Notes: a model not told the origin generated them from the letters alone. Shown: positions 10,182-20,626, counted from the first letter of the stretch. The stretch: DNA of 64,000 bases from Acinetobacter sp. A2 (GCF_012371325.1 NZ_JAAZQX010000009.1:22059-86058); one strand, 5' to 3'. A program made the numbers and translations.

Positions 10182-11296
10182 TAGTTCCCCAAACGATCTA
10201 GGTTATATAAAGCATTTGAGAATGGAATAATTTGATTGACGACACGTTGCCAGCGAGCCAAGCCTGAAGCATCGACATAGACAATATCATTGCTGCGCAT
10301 TTTAAACTGATTGGCCAAACCAAAGTCGGCTATGCTGGATAAATCCATGTGATAGACTTCAGTATGTGCTGCATTCGGCTGACTACGAACCACATAAATT
10401 TTACTACGGCTGGCAGACAGTGGGTTTAAGCCCAGACTTTCCCCCAATACATCGCTTAAGCTCATGCCTTGATCACGCATAGGGAGCGATTGATTTTTAC
10501 CTGATTCACCCATGACATAAATTTTTTGGTTTTCACGGTTGTTGACATACAAGGTGTCATTTGGCTGAATGAGCAAGTTGTGCAGTGACAAGCCTGCTTT
10601 TTCCAACTCTACGGTATTGAGTTGATAGCTACGCCCCTGACGCACTAAAGTCATAGAAGCATTGTCACCTTGTTGGGCATTGACCCCGCCTGCCATACCC
10701 AGTGCGGTATAGACACTCACAGGTTGATCGTTTAAATAGAATTGCCCGCCTTTCATGACATTGCCTTGTACAGAGTATCGCTGCCCTTGGTAAGACAAGA
10801 CTCGTACAATCACGTCTGGGGTTTTTAAATAACGTGCCAATTGACCGCGCAACTCACGATTCACTTGCGCTAAAGATTTACCTGCCGCTTTATAACGCCC
10901 GATAATCGGAAATTGAATATAACCCTGTGAGTCAATTTGATAACCATTGGACTCAACCGCTTTTTCGTTACTAATGGTATTGGTGGGTGGGGTAATTTCA
11001 GGATATGCCCATAAATAAATAGAGAGAATATCACCTGAACTTAAGGTGTATTGGCGCTGTCGTGTATTAAATAAATGTGCATAATCCTGCTGAATATTGT
11101 GTACTGCAGGCTGTACTGCGAGCATTGAGTCTTGGGTGAGTTTAATCACATTGACCGCTGTACCCAAGTCGGTGGTATAGACCCCTTCATTTGGTAAGTC
11201 ATAAGTTTGTAAACCAGAGGTGACAGCGCACCCAGTGGTGGCAAGGCCACATGCCAATAAAACAGTCAGTTGAAAATGTCGCACGCGAGATTCCAT
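10181..11296 (-). CDS. wza: Polysaccharide export outer-membrane lipoprotein Wza
   Basis: Outer-membrane translocon for capsular polysaccharide, forming an octameric channel coupled to Wzc. From ATG 11296 the protein is 371 residues. It starts MESRVRHF and reaches a lipobox LATTGC, so the mature protein begins at a lipidated Cys near residue 23. A polysaccharide-export domain follows (LSSGDILSIYLWAYPEI region), then SLBB-type repeats around VSVYTALGMAGGV and LSDVLGESLGL, and a C-terminal segment for the alpha-helical barrel. The frame is also open up to ATG 11362, but the extra 22 residues would spoil the signal peptide. It is first gene of the minus-strand operon, divergent from gna, with a decayed IS in between. 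Confidence 0.94.
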   Translation of the reverse strand: MESRVRHFQLTVLLACGLATTGCAVTSGLQTYDLPNEGVYTTDLGTAVNVIKLTQDSMLAVQPAVHNIQQDYAHLFNTRQRQYTLSSGDILSIYLWAYPEITPPTNTISNEKAVESNGYQIDSQGYIQFPIIGRYKAAGKSLAQVNRELRGQLARYLKTPDVIVRVLSYQGQRYSVQGNVMKGGQFYLNDQPVSVYTALGMAGGVNAQQGDNASMTLVRQGRSYQLNTVELEKAGLSLHNLLIQPNDTLYVNNRENQKIYVMGESGKNQSLPMRDQGMSLSDVLGESLGLNPLSASRSKIYVVRSQPNAAHTEVYHMDLSSIADFGLANQFKMRSNDIVYVDASGLARWQRVVNQIIPFSNALYNLDRLGN

Positions 11297-11408
11297 TATT
11301 AATTTTTTAAAATCTTTTAAATCAATTGCTGCCATTTTACCGAACTTGTCAAATAGGTACATAGCAATTTGTAATCATTTTGCAGATTCTGTCAAATTCT
11401 TTGCGAAA

Positions 11409-11424
11409 AGTGATAAAAATCACA
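11409..11424. promoter_or_regulatory. CRP/Vfr-like palindrome upstream of wza
   Basis: The minus strand reads TGTGATTTTTATCACT, i.e. TGTGA-N6-TCAC with nine of the ten bases of the CRP consensus half-sites. It lies 113 bases upstream of the preferred wza start, in the short stretch between wza and the IS remnant. CRP/Vfr-type regulators occur in Acinetobacter, so regulation of the export operon by such a protein is possible. It is AT-rich DNA, so a chance match cannot be excluded. Confidence 0.35.
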
Positions 11425-11496
11425 AATTGTGAACTTACTCTAAATTTAAAAAGTTGAATATTCACAAAAACTATACACTGATGCATCTTTCAACTA

Positions 11497-12334
11497 GGGT
11501 CTGTTGACATTTCATAAAGGCAGCCACAGAAAAATACAAGCTAAGGCAACTGCGCTTTGAAAGTTTCGCTTTAGTTTATCAAACCGTGTAGCAATTCCTC
11601 GAAATTGCTTCAAACGACAAAATGAATTCTCAACTAAGTGTCTGATTTTATATAAATACCAGTCCATATGATCATTACTTGATCTTGTGTTTGATTTCTT
11701 CGGTATATTCGCTTTAGCACTTCTATTTTTAATCTGCTCTCTTAATGTTTCTGAATCATAGCCTGTATCCATACAGACCATTTCAGTGTCAGTTAAATCT
11801 AATTGTTCGACTAAAATAGGGCAACTTTGACATCATGGGTTGTTCCATCTGAAATAATAAATTCGATCGGGTTACCATGAGAGTCAACAGCTAAGTGGAT
11901 TTTCGAACTATTACCCCCAACACTTTTTGAAATATCTTGATCAGGGATTCCTGCTGAATGTTGGTGTGCTCTAACATGAGTAGCATCAATAAATATCTAT
12001 TCATGATCAGCGTTCTCTGAGAATATTTTAAATATTTACATTAGCTTATCTTTATTAGACCAACGATTGTACTTTTGAGAAATTAAGTTAGGATTACCAA
12101 AGACCTCGGGTAAATCTTTCCAAGGGCATCCTGTTCTAATACGATATAGGATTGCCTCAAAAAAATTTCTCAAATTTGATTTGAGATAAATATTAAATTT
12201 GCGGACAATAGCTTTTAACTTAGACCAGTGTTGATCATTCAACATTGTACGAGGCATAGCGAGTAGTGAATTTGGTTTGGCGATTGAATTTTACTATCTC
12301 GCTATTTTTTTATACAGCAAATGTCAACATAGCT
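11497..12334 (-). mobile_element. Degenerate IS5-family (IS427-like) insertion sequence
   Basis: 838-base element with imperfect terminal repeats: the left end reads GGGTCTGTTGACATTT and the inverted right end AGCTATGTTGACATTT (13 of 16 match), with a possible TA target duplication (11495-11496 and 12335-12336). It carries a minus-strand transposase that is broken by two stop codons and a frameshift. It sits in the divergent wza-gna intergenic region, where the promoters for both capsule arms would be expected, so it separates the two. Mobility has been lost unless a helper transposase acts on the ends. Confidence 0.85.
11512..12257 (-). pseudogene. Broken IS5-family transposase
   Basis: Transposase of the IS427 type. 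The N-terminal helix-turn-helix part (12257-12036, MPRTMLNDQHWSKL...) stops at TAA 12036-12038. Reading on in the same frame gives IFKIFSENADHE, a second stop (TAG at 11997-11999) where Trp is expected, then the catalytic block IFIDATHVRAHQHSAG. A one-base loss near 11815-11820 shifts the frame into the C-terminal part (11781-11512), which ends with the family-typical FKLKRNFQSAVALACIFLWLPL-like tail seen here from DKLKRNF onward. Two nonsense changes plus a frameshift make this a pseudogene; programmed frameshifting alone would not rescue it. Confidence 0.88.
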
Positions 12335-12442
12335 TAATTTGAGCACAAATCATAATAGAAATTTCATAAATTTCTGCTAGTATTCCTGCCGAAAGATTCA
12401 TTATTTTTCATAAAATATAGATATAAATTGTAAGGCGCTCAA

Positions 12443-13720
12443 ATGCTACAGCTTTCAGACCTAAAAATTGCCATTATTGGTTTAGGCTATGTCGGGTTAC
12501 CCCTAGCGGTAGAATTCGGCAAGCAGCTGCCTGTTGTGGGTTTTGATATTCAGCAAAAACGTATACAAGAATTACAAAGTGGACAAGATCATACTTTAGA
12601 AGTGTCGCCAGAAGAACTTAAACAAGCGATACATTTAAGCTATTCAGCCAATTTAGATGACTTACGCAGCTCCAATTTTTTTATTGTGACGGTGCCAACC
12701 CCAATTGATGAATTTAAACAACCTGATTTAACTCCACTTATTAAAGCCTCTACCAGTATTGGGAAAGTACTTAAAAAAGGCGATGTGGTGGTGTATGAGT
12801 CTACCGTTTACCCAGGTGCAACTGAAGAAGCCTGTATTCCAGTTTTGGAACAAGTGTCAGGCTTAAAGTTTAATCAGGATTTTTTTGCAGGCTATAGTCC
12901 AGAACGGATTAACCCAGGCGATAAGCTACACCGAGTCACCAATATTTTAAAAATCACTTCAGGTTCTACCCCAGAAGTGGCAGACTTTGTAGACCAAGTT
13001 TATAACTTGGTGATTGAAGCAGGTACACATAAAGCCGCTAGCATAAAAGTGGCTGAAGCAGCTAAGGTCATTGAAAATACCCAACGTGATGTGAATATTG
13101 CTTTAATTAATGAATTAGCCGTGATCTTTAATAAGTTGGGTATTGATACTGAAGCGGTTTTACAGGCTGCGGGAACCAAGTGGAATTTTTTACCTTTCCG
13201 TCCAGGTTTAGTCGGTGGGCACTGTATTGGGGTAGATCCATATTATTTAACCCATAAAGCACAGTCTATTGGTTATCATCCTGAAATTATTTTAGCGGGT
13301 CGTCGTTTAAATGATGGTATGGGCGCTTATGTGGTGACTCAGTTAGTCAAAGGGATGATTAAAAAGAAAATTCAGGTAGAAGGTGCTAAAGTTTTAGTCT
13401 TAGGCTTAAGTTTTAAAGAAAACTGCCCAGATATTCGTAATACCAAAATTATTGATATTGTGAGTGAACTGAAAGAATATCAAATAGATGTAGATGTATA
13501 TGACCCTTGGATAGATGTGCAGGAGGCCGAGCATGAATATGGCATTCGCCCTGTACAGTCAGTGAGTGACAATAGCTATGATGCGATTATTTTAGCGGTC
13601 GCGCATGAGCAGTTTAAACAGATGGGGGCAGCGCAAATTCGTGCTTTGGGTAAACCAGAGCATGTACTCTATGATTTAAAATATGTGCTAGACGCGAAAG
13701 AAGCCGATATTCGACTTTAA
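12443..13720 (+). CDS. gna: UDP-N-acetylglucosamine 6-dehydrogenase (Gna/TviB/WbpO type)
   Basis: 425-residue NAD-dependent enzyme that oxidises C6 of a UDP-HexNAc to the uronic acid, providing UDP-GlcNAcA or UDP-GalNAcA for the capsule. The N-terminal Rossmann motif is [12 protein letters not shown] (about residues 10-21). The catalytic Cys is in [15 protein letters not shown] (about residue 262), as in TviB/WbpO rather than UDP-glucose dehydrogenases. The C-terminal domain has [16 protein letters not shown]. Length equals TviB. It is the first plus-strand gene of the biosynthetic block and is followed at 40 bases by its usual partner epimerase. Its position opposite wza is typical of Acinetobacter K loci. 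Confidence 0.93.
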   Translation: MLQLSDLKIAIIGLGYVGLPLAVEFGKQLPVVGFDIQQKRIQELQSGQDHTLEVSPEELKQAIHLSYSANLDDLRSSNFFIVTVPTPIDEFKQPDLTPLIKASTSIGKVLKKGDVVVYESTVYPGATEEACIPVLEQVSGLKFNQDFFAGYSPERINPGDKLHRVTNILKITSGSTPEVADFVDQVYNLVIEAGTHKAASIKVAEAAKVIENTQRDVNIALINELAVIFNKLGIDTEAVLQAAGTKWNFLPFRPGLVGGHCIGVDPYYLTHKAQSIGYHPEIILAGRRLNDGMGAYVVTQLVKGMIKKKIQVEGAKVLVLGLSFKENCPDIRNTKIIDIVSELKEYQIDVDVYDPWIDVQEAEHEYGIRPVQSVSDNSYDAIILAVAHEQFKQMGAAQIRALGKPEHVLYDLKYVLDAKEADIRL

Positions 13721-13760
13721 GTAAAGTGCAAATAAATAAAAAATAGGGAATGATAAGTTT

Positions 13761-14786
13761 ATGAGTCAATATCAAATAGTATGTGAGCAATTACAACACG
13801 CACCAAAAACTTGGTTATTAACAGGTGTGGCGGGTTTTATTGGCTCAAACTTATTAGAAGCTTTACTGAAGCTGAATCAGAAAGTTGTGGGTTTAGATAA
13901 CTTTGCCACAGGTCATCAGCATAATTTGGACGAAGTGCAACACTTGGTGAGTGTAGAGCAATGGGCAAACTTTAAGTTCTATGAGGGTGATATTCGTAAT
14001 CTAGAAGATTGCCAAAAAGCCTGTGCAAATGTGGACTATGTATTGCACCAAGCAGCTTTGGGTTCTGTGCCACGTTCTATTGCAGACCCAATTACGACTA
14101 ATGCTGCCAATATTACAGGTTTTTTAAATATGTTGGTGGCAGCACGTGATGCTAAAGTATCTAGCTTTACGTATGCTGCCAGTAGTTCTACCTATGGTGA
14201 TCATCCTGCATTGCCAAAAGTGGAAGAAAATATTGGTAACCCGCTTTCGCCTTATGCAGTCACTAAATATGTAAATGAGTTGTATGCAGATGTATTTGCA
14301 AGGACTTATGGTTTTAAAGCCATTGGTTTGCGTTATTTTAATGTGTTTGGTAAACGTCAGGATCCAAACGGTGCCTATGCTGCGGTGATTCCAAAATGGA
14401 CCGCAGCCATGATTGCAGGTGATGATGTTTTCATTAATGGTGATGGTGAAACCAGTCGTGATTTCTGTTTTATTGAAAATACAGTTCAAGCGAATATTTT
14501 GGCAGCAACTACGCATAATGATGAAGCCAAAAACCAAGTCTATAATGTAGCAGTGGGCGATCGTACTACAATAAATGATTTGTATCGTGTGATTCATGCT
14601 GCACTAGCTGAAAATGGCGTGAATTACTGCAAAGATGCAGTGTATCGAGACTTCCGTGCTGGAGATGTACGTCACTCCCAAGCTAGCATTGCCAAAATTG
14701 AGAAAGCTCTGGGTTATGCACCTGAGTTTCGAATTGATGCTGGTATTCAGCTGGCCATGCGTTGGTATATTAAAAAGCTGACATGA
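13761..14786 (+). CDS. gne2: UDP-HexNAc(A) 4-epimerase, WbpP/TviC type
   Basis: 341-residue extended SDR. The NAD motif is [13 protein letters not shown] (about residues 21-33), and the catalytic Ser and YxxxK appear in AASSSTYGD and [10 protein letters not shown]. The family epimerises UDP-GlcNAc or UDP-GlcNAcA at C4, so paired with gna it should yield UDP-GalNAcA. The N-terminal extension before the Rossmann motif is characteristic of WbpP/TviC-like enzymes. Its stop overlaps the start of the flippase gene by four bases (ATGA), so the genes are translationally coupled. The exact substrate is inferred from the partner gene. Confidence 0.88.
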   Translation: MSQYQIVCEQLQHAPKTWLLTGVAGFIGSNLLEALLKLNQKVVGLDNFATGHQHNLDEVQHLVSVEQWANFKFYEGDIRNLEDCQKACANVDYVLHQAALGSVPRSIADPITTNAANITGFLNMLVAARDAKVSSFTYAASSSTYGDHPALPKVEENIGNPLSPYAVTKYVNELYADVFARTYGFKAIGLRYFNVFGKRQDPNGAYAAVIPKWTAAMIAGDDVFINGDGETSRDFCFIENTVQANILAATTHNDEAKNQVYNVAVGDRTTINDLYRVIHAALAENGVNYCKDAVYRDFRAGDVRHSQASIAKIEKALGYAPEFRIDAGIQLAMRWYIKKLT

Positions 14787-15955
14787 TTGCGCGTATTTTC
14801 GCCAAATATCAGTCGATTGGCTTAATTACGTCGAGTTTATTGGTAGGTGTGATAATTACATTTATCGCACTCCCTTTTTTAACGCGCCTTTATTCGGTGC
14901 AGGATTTTGGTGAATATGGCATTGCCTTGGCTGTGGTCAGCGTTTTATCGACCATTGTCAATTTGCGTCTCGATCAAGCCTTACTAGTCGCGGAAGAGCA
15001 GGACAAAAAAAGCCTGATCTTTGAAGGGGCGGTGTTCTCAACGGTCATTGCAATCATCAGTGGCATTGTCATTAGTTTTATTTTAAATGTTGAAATGGCA
15101 GGGGCTGTCGCGACAGGTGTGCTTGCCAATACCCTGATTCAAAGTCTATATAATTATCAATTTTCTGCACATAAAGAATATTTCTGTGCAGGTTTGAATA
15201 TTTTTAGAAGTGCGATCGTCGTTGCGGCGCAATTGAGTTTGCCCCTGTTCATGCAGATCAGTCTGGTCAATAGCTACAATGTCAGTTCGATCCTGATGAT
15301 CGTGGCGATGTTGCTCTACCTATTGAAGTATCAGCTCTATCAAGTCAGTTGGCAGGCGTTTAAAAATTATCAAGATTTTATTTATGCCAATACCCCGCAT
15401 GCCTTGCTGAATAGTTTTTCGCATAATTTGCCGTATTATGTGGTGTCGCATTTTGTCGGTGTGCAGGCGATGGGTTTTTATGCCATTGTCGAGCGGACAT
15501 TACGTGTGCCGATCAATCTAATTTCACAAACTTTACGTCAGTTTTTTATCCGTAAGTTTAAAAGCACGGATTCAAATAACAATGCGTTAAAGGCAAGTGT
15601 GCTTTTAAGTTTGGTGTCACTGCCTCTTTTTGCAATTTTCTTTATCTTGCCTGAATCGCTATATCTTTGGATTTTCGGTTCTGAATGGGTTGGCATCTCA
15701 ACTTATTTCCAAATTTTAGCGTTGGGCTATTGGGCGGTTTTTTGTAATCCGCCAAGCTCGGCTTATTTAATTGCTAAGCGAAATAGCCAAGTCTTATTTA
15801 AACTGCAAATCGTAGAGCTAATCATTAAGTTCGCTTTATTTGCAGGCTTATATGTTTTATGTGCTGATAAAATTTATATGCTCTTGGCGGTGCCTGTGGC
15901 GCTAATCATTTATAACTTTGCCATTTTGTATGTGGTGTGGAGAAACAAAAGCTGA
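14783..15955 (+). CDS. wzx: Polysaccharide repeat-unit flippase Wzx, copy 1
   Basis: 390-residue polytopic inner-membrane protein with about 11-12 hydrophobic segments and the family-typical N-terminus ([20 protein letters not shown] then [15 protein letters not shown]). It would move undecaprenyl-linked repeat units from the cytoplasmic to the periplasmic face. It overlaps gne2 by four bases, and the next gene starts within its stop codon. A second flippase of this superfamily lies at 29635-31050, which is unusual for one K locus. Codon use resembles that of the conserved genes, unlike the AT-rich second flippase. Sequence alone does not show which glycan it handles. Confidence 0.88.
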   Translation: MIARIFAKYQSIGLITSSLLVGVIITFIALPFLTRLYSVQDFGEYGIALAVVSVLSTIVNLRLDQALLVAEEQDKKSLIFEGAVFSTVIAIISGIVISFILNVEMAGAVATGVLANTLIQSLYNYQFSAHKEYFCAGLNIFRSAIVVAAQLSLPLFMQISLVNSYNVSSILMIVAMLLYLLKYQLYQVSWQAFKNYQDFIYANTPHALLNSFSHNLPYYVVSHFVGVQAMGFYAIVERTLRVPINLISQTLRQFFIRKFKSTDSNNNALKASVLLSLVSLPLFAIFFILPESLYLWIFGSEWVGISTYFQILALGYWAVFCNPPSSAYLIAKRNSQVLFKLQIVELIIKFALFAGLYVLCADKIYMLLAVPVALIIYNFAILYVVWRNKS

Positions 15956-16548
15956 TGTTTTTTAAACTGTTAAAACTGATGAATTGGTTCACTGCACAAT
16001 GCCGTCAGCAATTTTATAACCTGGCTTTTGGCACGAAATTTCGTTATTTCGGTAAAGCCTGTACGGTCGAAATTAGTGGACAAGTGAAGATTGGTCAGAA
16101 TGTTTATATTGGCGATCATGTCAGTTTAATTGTCGAGCAAGGTGCAATTTTAGAAATCGCGGATAACAGTTTTATCGGTGAAAGTTGTTATATCAAATGC
16201 TTTGGTGGCAAGGTGTCGATTGGCAAAGACGTCAGCATTAACTCGAAGTCATTTATCAATGGCTGTGGCGGTGTGAGCATTGGCGATAACACCCGTATTG
16301 GCACGCAAAGTATCATCATTGCCAGCAATCATAAATTTGGTGAACCTGATGTGTTGGTGAAAGACGCGATTACCAAACAAGGGGTCAGTTTAGGCGAAAA
16401 TATTTGGCTTGGTGCACGGGTGACGGTACTTGATGGTGTGAAAATTCCAAGCGATTCGGTGATTGGCGCGTGTAGCCTCGTGTCGAAACCTTTGGATGAA
16501 TCAGGTGTCTATGTCGGTAGTCCTGTTAAAAAAATCAAATCGCTCTGA
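15955..16548 (+). CDS. Left-handed beta-helix acyltransferase
   Basis: About 197 residues from ATG 15955, whose first base is the last base of the wzx stop; GGAG lies just upstream. An in-frame ATG at 15937 is possible but lies inside wzx. The sequence is built of hexapeptide repeats (IGQNVYIGDHVSLIV, IGESCYIKCFGG, ISINSKSF-like turns, IGDNTRIGTQSII) ending in GSPVKKIKSL, the pattern of trimeric O-acetyltransferases. It probably acetylates a sugar of the repeat unit using acetyl-CoA. His in IIASNHKFG is the likely catalytic base. Substrate unknown. Confidence 0.85.
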   Translation: MFFKLLKLMNWFTAQCRQQFYNLAFGTKFRYFGKACTVEISGQVKIGQNVYIGDHVSLIVEQGAILEIADNSFIGESCYIKCFGGKVSIGKDVSINSKSFINGCGGVSIGDNTRIGTQSIIIASNHKFGEPDVLVKDAITKQGVSLGENIWLGARVTVLDGVKIPSDSVIGACSLVSKPLDESGVYVGSPVKKIKSL

Positions 16549-16668
16549 TCTTATTTTTTCATCCTGCATCGTGACTGCGGTTTCCATATCGTAAAGTAGA
16601 TTTTCAGCGTAAAATAGCTGACTTATTTTCCTCCTTTTAAGTTGCCTCGCCTCATTCAGGTATTGTGT

Positions 16669-17217
16669 ATGTCATTTATGGTTTCTGCTTTTCTACAGCT
16701 GTTTGATTTGGCTTATTTTATGGCAAAAGGCAGTGTGGCTTATGCACGTAAAAAAGGTGTGACCGTCGGTGAAAATTGCCGAATTTATATTAAAAGCTGG
16801 GGCTCAGAACCATTTTTGGTCAGTATTGGTGATCATGTGACCGTGACCTCAGGGGTGAAATTTATTACCCATGATGGCAGTACTTGTTTAATCAAAGATG
16901 AGCAAGGTAAACGCTACCAACGCTTTGCACCAATTCAAGTCGGTTCGCATGTATTTATTGGGGTCAATAGCATTGTTATGCCTGGTGTGAGCATTGGCTC
17001 AAATGTGGTGATTGGCGCAGGTTCAGTGGTGACCAAAGACATTCCTGATCATAGCGTGGCAATTGGCGTACCTGCCAAAGTGGTATCCAGTTTTGCAGAT
17101 TATCAAGCCAAAATTCAAAGTACTTGTGCCAGTGACAGTGAGCTTGCAGGTATCACGGATTATCGTGAGCGGGTTGAGCGCGCTATGGCCATTCAAGCCT
17201 CAAAAACACCGCATTAA
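16669..17217 (+). CDS. Left-handed beta-helix acyltransferase
   Basis: About 182 residues from ATG 16669, preceded by CAGG; an in-frame TTG at 16642 is less likely. Hexapeptide repeats run from GVTVGENCRIY to the C-terminal IGVPAKVVSSF, with FITHDGSTCLI holding the likely catalytic His and a loop insertion (KDEQGKRYQRFA) as in WbbJ/MaaT-type acetyltransferases. It probably O-acetylates a capsule sugar. It follows the previous acyltransferase after a 120-base gap and precedes the first glycosyltransferase. Acceptor sugar unknown. Confidence 0.85.
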   Translation: MSFMVSAFLQLFDLAYFMAKGSVAYARKKGVTVGENCRIYIKSWGSEPFLVSIGDHVTVTSGVKFITHDGSTCLIKDEQGKRYQRFAPIQVGSHVFIGVNSIVMPGVSIGSNVVIGAGSVVTKDIPDHSVAIGVPAKVVSSFADYQAKIQSTCASDSELAGITDYRERVERAMAIQASKTPH

Positions 17218-17248
17218 TATTCTCCCATTTTAAAATTTAGGTCTGCAT

Positions 17249-18367
17249 ATGTTGAATAAAGTCATGTTCTTTTTGCCAAGCTTGGGCGGTGGCGGTGCAG
17301 AACGTACTGTCATTCAACTCGCCAACAGCTTTGCAGAACAAGGTCTGAATATTCATTTGGGCGTGTGTGATGTCAAAGGTGATAAAGCCAAACTCTTGCC
17401 TGAAGTCAGCCCGAAAATTCAATTGGTGAATTTTAATTGCGGTCGTGTTGTGAATAGCATCACACCCTTAAAAATGAAGCTGAAAGCTGAGCAGTATGAT
17501 TGTTTGGTTGCAACACAAACCCATACCAATATTGTGGCGAGTATTGCTAAAAAACTGGCAGGCGTTCAAACCGCATTAATTTTCCGTGAAGTATCGACGC
17601 CGTCTAAAAATTTGAAATTACAGGGTGTTGCTAAATTCGTTTTAAAAACTTTGGTGAATTGGACGTATCCCATGGCACAGCAAGTGGTCTGTGTCTCCAA
17701 AGGGGTTGAAGCAGATTTTTGTGAATACTATAGCTATAAGAAAAATAACCTGAGCACCATTTATAACCCAGTGTTAGATGATGCCTATTTTGAAAAGCTC
17801 AAAGCGCCCGTTACGCATCGCTTTTTTAATAATGACAATAAAGTGATTTTAGCGGTAGGTCGCCTGACTGAAGCTAAAAACTTTGGCTTTGTGATCCGTT
17901 CTTTTAAAGCTTTATATGATCAGCATTCTGAAACCCGTCTGATTATTTTAGGTGAGGGTGAACTGCGTGCTGAATTTGAAGCTTTGGTATCGGACTTGGG
18001 CTTAAAAGATGTCGTAGATTTACCGGGCTTTGATTCAAACCCTTATGCCTATTTTAAATATGCGTCGCTATTTGTTTTAAGCTCAAATTGGGAAGGTCTA
18101 CCGGGGGTACTGATTCAGGCACTTGCCTCTAAAGTGAAAGTGGTGAGTACTGATTGTCCAAGTGGACCAATGGAAATTTTAGACCATGCTAAATTTGGCT
18201 TATTGGTTGAATGCAATGATCAAGCAGGTTTGACACAAGCCATGCAACAGGCAATTTTTGCCGATTATGTACATTATTCAGAAACTGATTTTGAAGCGCA
18301 TATTCAGCAATTCCACAAGGCAACGGTATTGAAGCAGTACTTAAACATGATGGAGTCTGCAACATGA
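17249..18367 (+). CDS. Glycosyltransferase family 4
   Basis: 372-residue GT-B fold transferase. The N-terminal glycine-rich loop FLPSLGGGGAERTVIQLA is typical of GT4 enzymes. The C-terminal donor-binding half has VILAVGRLTEAKNFG (about residue 205), GEGELRAEFE, and the EX7E-type region WEGLPGVLIQALASK (about 280-295). It should add one sugar to the lipid-linked repeat unit at the cytoplasmic face. The stop overlaps the next gene by four bases, so the three GT4 genes here form a coupled set. Donor and acceptor cannot be read from sequence. Confidence 0.9.
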   Translation: MLNKVMFFLPSLGGGGAERTVIQLANSFAEQGLNIHLGVCDVKGDKAKLLPEVSPKIQLVNFNCGRVVNSITPLKMKLKAEQYDCLVATQTHTNIVASIAKKLAGVQTALIFREVSTPSKNLKLQGVAKFVLKTLVNWTYPMAQQVVCVSKGVEADFCEYYSYKKNNLSTIYNPVLDDAYFEKLKAPVTHRFFNNDNKVILAVGRLTEAKNFGFVIRSFKALYDQHSETRLIILGEGELRAEFEALVSDLGLKDVVDLPGFDSNPYAYFKYASLFVLSSNWEGLPGVLIQALASKVKVVSTDCPSGPMEILDHAKFGLLVECNDQAGLTQAMQQAIFADYVHYSETDFEAHIQQFHKATVLKQYLNMMESAT

Positions 18368-19458
18368 GCAAACCGTTGATGGTGCATGTGATCACCAACT
18401 TTGCAGGCGTGGGGGGTGCCGAAATGATGTTGGCACGCTTAATTCAGCAAACTGAGCATGACTATCAGCACGTGATCATTGCACTGATGAAAACTTCCAA
18501 GGTGTATCAAAGTACTTTAGAGCGTTGTCAGTCGCATTATGCGCTCGGTTGGAATGGTTTAAATACGCTGAGTACGGTGAGTAAGCTGCGCGCATTACTC
18601 AAAAATCTACAGCCCGCAACGGTGCAATGCTGGATGTACCATGCTAATGCCTTAACCAGTTTGAGTGTCATTTGCTTAGCAAAAAAACCAAAGGTGGTAT
18701 GGGGCATTCATCACTCGCTTGCTTCCCCGAAAGATGAATCCATTAGCACGAAAATTGCCTTGGGTTTAAGTAAAATACTGTCACAGCAAGCCAGTGCTAT
18801 TATTTATTGTGCGCATTCGTCCATGCAACAGCATCAGGCGTTCGGCTTTAAAAATGGCAATAGCCAAGTGATTGCCAATGGTGTTTTTCTCGATAAGTTT
18901 CAGCCAAATTTACAGTTAAATGAACCAACCGTGATTGGTTTTGCAGGACGTTATCACACCGCCAAAGGTTATCCGTATTTGTTTGAAACCATGGGTTTAC
19001 TGAAAGATAAAAACATCATCTTTAAAGTCGCAGGTAGTGGTGCAAGCTTAGATAACGTGGAAGTGAAAGCTTTATTTGAGCAGTATCAGTTAGATACTCA
19101 AAAAGTGCATTTGCTTGATCAAATCTCGGATATGCCTGCTTTTTATCAATCCATTGATGCATTCCTCATGACCTCAATTACCGAAGGTTTTCCGAATGTG
19201 TTGGTCGAAGCCATGGCTTCAGGACTGCCATGTATCAGTACAGATGTTGGCGATGCCAAATATATTGTGCAGGATTTAGGAAGTATTGTTCCACCACGTA
19301 ATGCGCAAGCTTTGGCGGATGCCATTTTGGCATATGTACAAAAGACAGAAGCACAAAAACAAAGTTTAAAACAGGCGACGCGTGAACGGGTAGAGCAGAA
19401 TTTCAGTATTGAAACTGTTAGCCGTCAATATATGCAGGTGTGGAGCCAACAGGCATGA
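18364..19458 (+). CDS. Glycosyltransferase family 4
   Basis: 364-residue retaining GT4 enzyme. It starts with HVITNFAGVGGAEMMLARL, has the acceptor-domain motif VWGIHHSLA, then the donor domain: VIGFAGRYHTAKGYPYL (about residue 190), VHLLDQISDMPAFYQ and the EX7E motif in TEGFPNVLVEAMASGLP (about 275-291). Both ends overlap neighbouring GT4 genes by four bases (ATGA), indicating co-translation. It resembles the first-listed GT4 in architecture only, so it probably forms a different linkage. Specificity unknown. Confidence 0.9.
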   Translation: MSKPLMVHVITNFAGVGGAEMMLARLIQQTEHDYQHVIIALMKTSKVYQSTLERCQSHYALGWNGLNTLSTVSKLRALLKNLQPATVQCWMYHANALTSLSVICLAKKPKVVWGIHHSLASPKDESISTKIALGLSKILSQQASAIIYCAHSSMQQHQAFGFKNGNSQVIANGVFLDKFQPNLQLNEPTVIGFAGRYHTAKGYPYLFETMGLLKDKNIIFKVAGSGASLDNVEVKALFEQYQLDTQKVHLLDQISDMPAFYQSIDAFLMTSITEGFPNVLVEAMASGLPCISTDVGDAKYIVQDLGSIVPPRNAQALADAILAYVQKTEAQKQSLKQATRERVEQNFSIETVSRQYMQVWSQQA

Positions 19459-20594
19459 AGTTTTTAATGATCAGCAGTTTTTTGCCATCGGTACTCAATT
19501 TTCGTGGCAAGTTATTAGAAGCGATTTCTGCCCACGGCTATGAAATTCACATCATGGCACCTGAGTTTGCAAACTTTCCTGAAGAACAACAGAAATTGGA
19601 AGCACTTGGCTATCATTTACATGAAATTCCAATGCAACGCACCGGCACCAATCCAGTTGCAGACTTAAAATTACTTAAAAACCTGTATCAGCAGATTCAT
19701 CGTATTCAGCCTGACTATGTGCTGTCCTATACCATTAAACCGGTTATTTACGGTACGCTTGCGGCTTGGCTTGCGAAAGTACCGCATCGTTTTGCTTTAA
19801 TTACAGGTCTGGGCTATGCCTTTCAAAATGTGGAATCTGGCAAGCGTAGTCTGTTTCAAAAGCTGGTGCATGGCTTATATGCCCAAGCGCTCAAACGTAG
19901 CGATAAAGTCTTTTTTCAAAACCCAGACGATTTAAAGCTATTCCAAGACATGCATTTGCTTGATGCCAATAAACCAACGGTGGTGGTGAATGGTTCAGGG
20001 GTGAATGTGCAAGACTTTGATGTCATGCCTTTACCCAAAAATGAACAAGGGCAGGTCAAAGCCGCATTCTTACTCATTGCACGCCTTTTGGGTGATAAAG
20101 GCGTACGTGAATATGCTGAATCGGCACGTATCATCAAAGAAAAGCATCCTGAAGCGGAATTTCAATTGGTCGGTTGGATTGATGATAATCCATCAGCTAT
20201 TTCTAGAGCCGAACTTGATACATGGATTGCCGATGATCGCCTCAAATATTGGGGCAAACTCAGTGACGTTCGTCCTGCAATTGCAGAATGCTCGGTCTAC
20301 GTGTTGCCCTCCTACCGTGAAGGCACGCCACGTACGGTATTAGAGGCGATGGCTATGGGACGAGCGATTATTACCACTGATGCACCAGGTTGTCGCGAAA
20401 CGGTATCGCACGGTGTGAACGGTTATTTGGTTGGAGTCAAGTCTGTAGATGATTTGGTGCAAAGCATGCAATACTTTGTTGAAGATCCAAAACTGACTGA
20501 GTATATGGGAAAGCGTTCGCGGGAAATTGCGCTGAATAAATATGATGTGCATCAAGTGAATAAGCACATGATGGCTGAAATGGATATCCATTAA
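19455..20594 (+). CDS. Glycosyltransferase family 4 (WcfI/PglA-like)
   Basis: 379 residues from ATG 19455, which overlaps the previous stop by four bases; an upstream GTG at 19440 is less likely. The N-terminus [21 protein letters not shown] and the YTIKPVIYG and [11 protein letters not shown] segments match transferases that often act first or second after an amino-sugar phosphotransferase, including PglA-type enzymes. The donor domain has [16 protein letters not shown] and [18 protein letters not shown]. It may transfer a HexNAc onto the bacillosamine-type lipid made by the genes at 21321-25687; that is inference from context. Length is normal. Confidence 0.88.
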   Translation: MKFLMISSFLPSVLNFRGKLLEAISAHGYEIHIMAPEFANFPEEQQKLEALGYHLHEIPMQRTGTNPVADLKLLKNLYQQIHRIQPDYVLSYTIKPVIYGTLAAWLAKVPHRFALITGLGYAFQNVESGKRSLFQKLVHGLYAQALKRSDKVFFQNPDDLKLFQDMHLLDANKPTVVVNGSGVNVQDFDVMPLPKNEQGQVKAAFLLIARLLGDKGVREYAESARIIKEKHPEAEFQLVGWIDDNPSAISRAELDTWIADDRLKYWGKLSDVRPAIAECSVYVLPSYREGTPRTVLEAMAMGRAIITTDAPGCRETVSHGVNGYLVGVKSVDDLVQSMQYFVEDPKLTEYMGKRSREIALNKYDVHQVNKHMMAEMDIH

Positions 20595-20626
20595 AGGCGA
20601 TTTACCCAATTTTAGAGACGATCCAG

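Noticed and set aside
11512..11781. 89-codon frame taken as an intact small gene
   Set aside because: It is the C-terminal fragment of the broken IS5-family transposase, out of frame with the N-terminal part.
14124..14597. 157-codon minus-strand frame opposite gne2
   Set aside because: It is antisense to a clear SDR epimerase, and its Ile/Thr/Cys-rich composition is that of a shadow frame.
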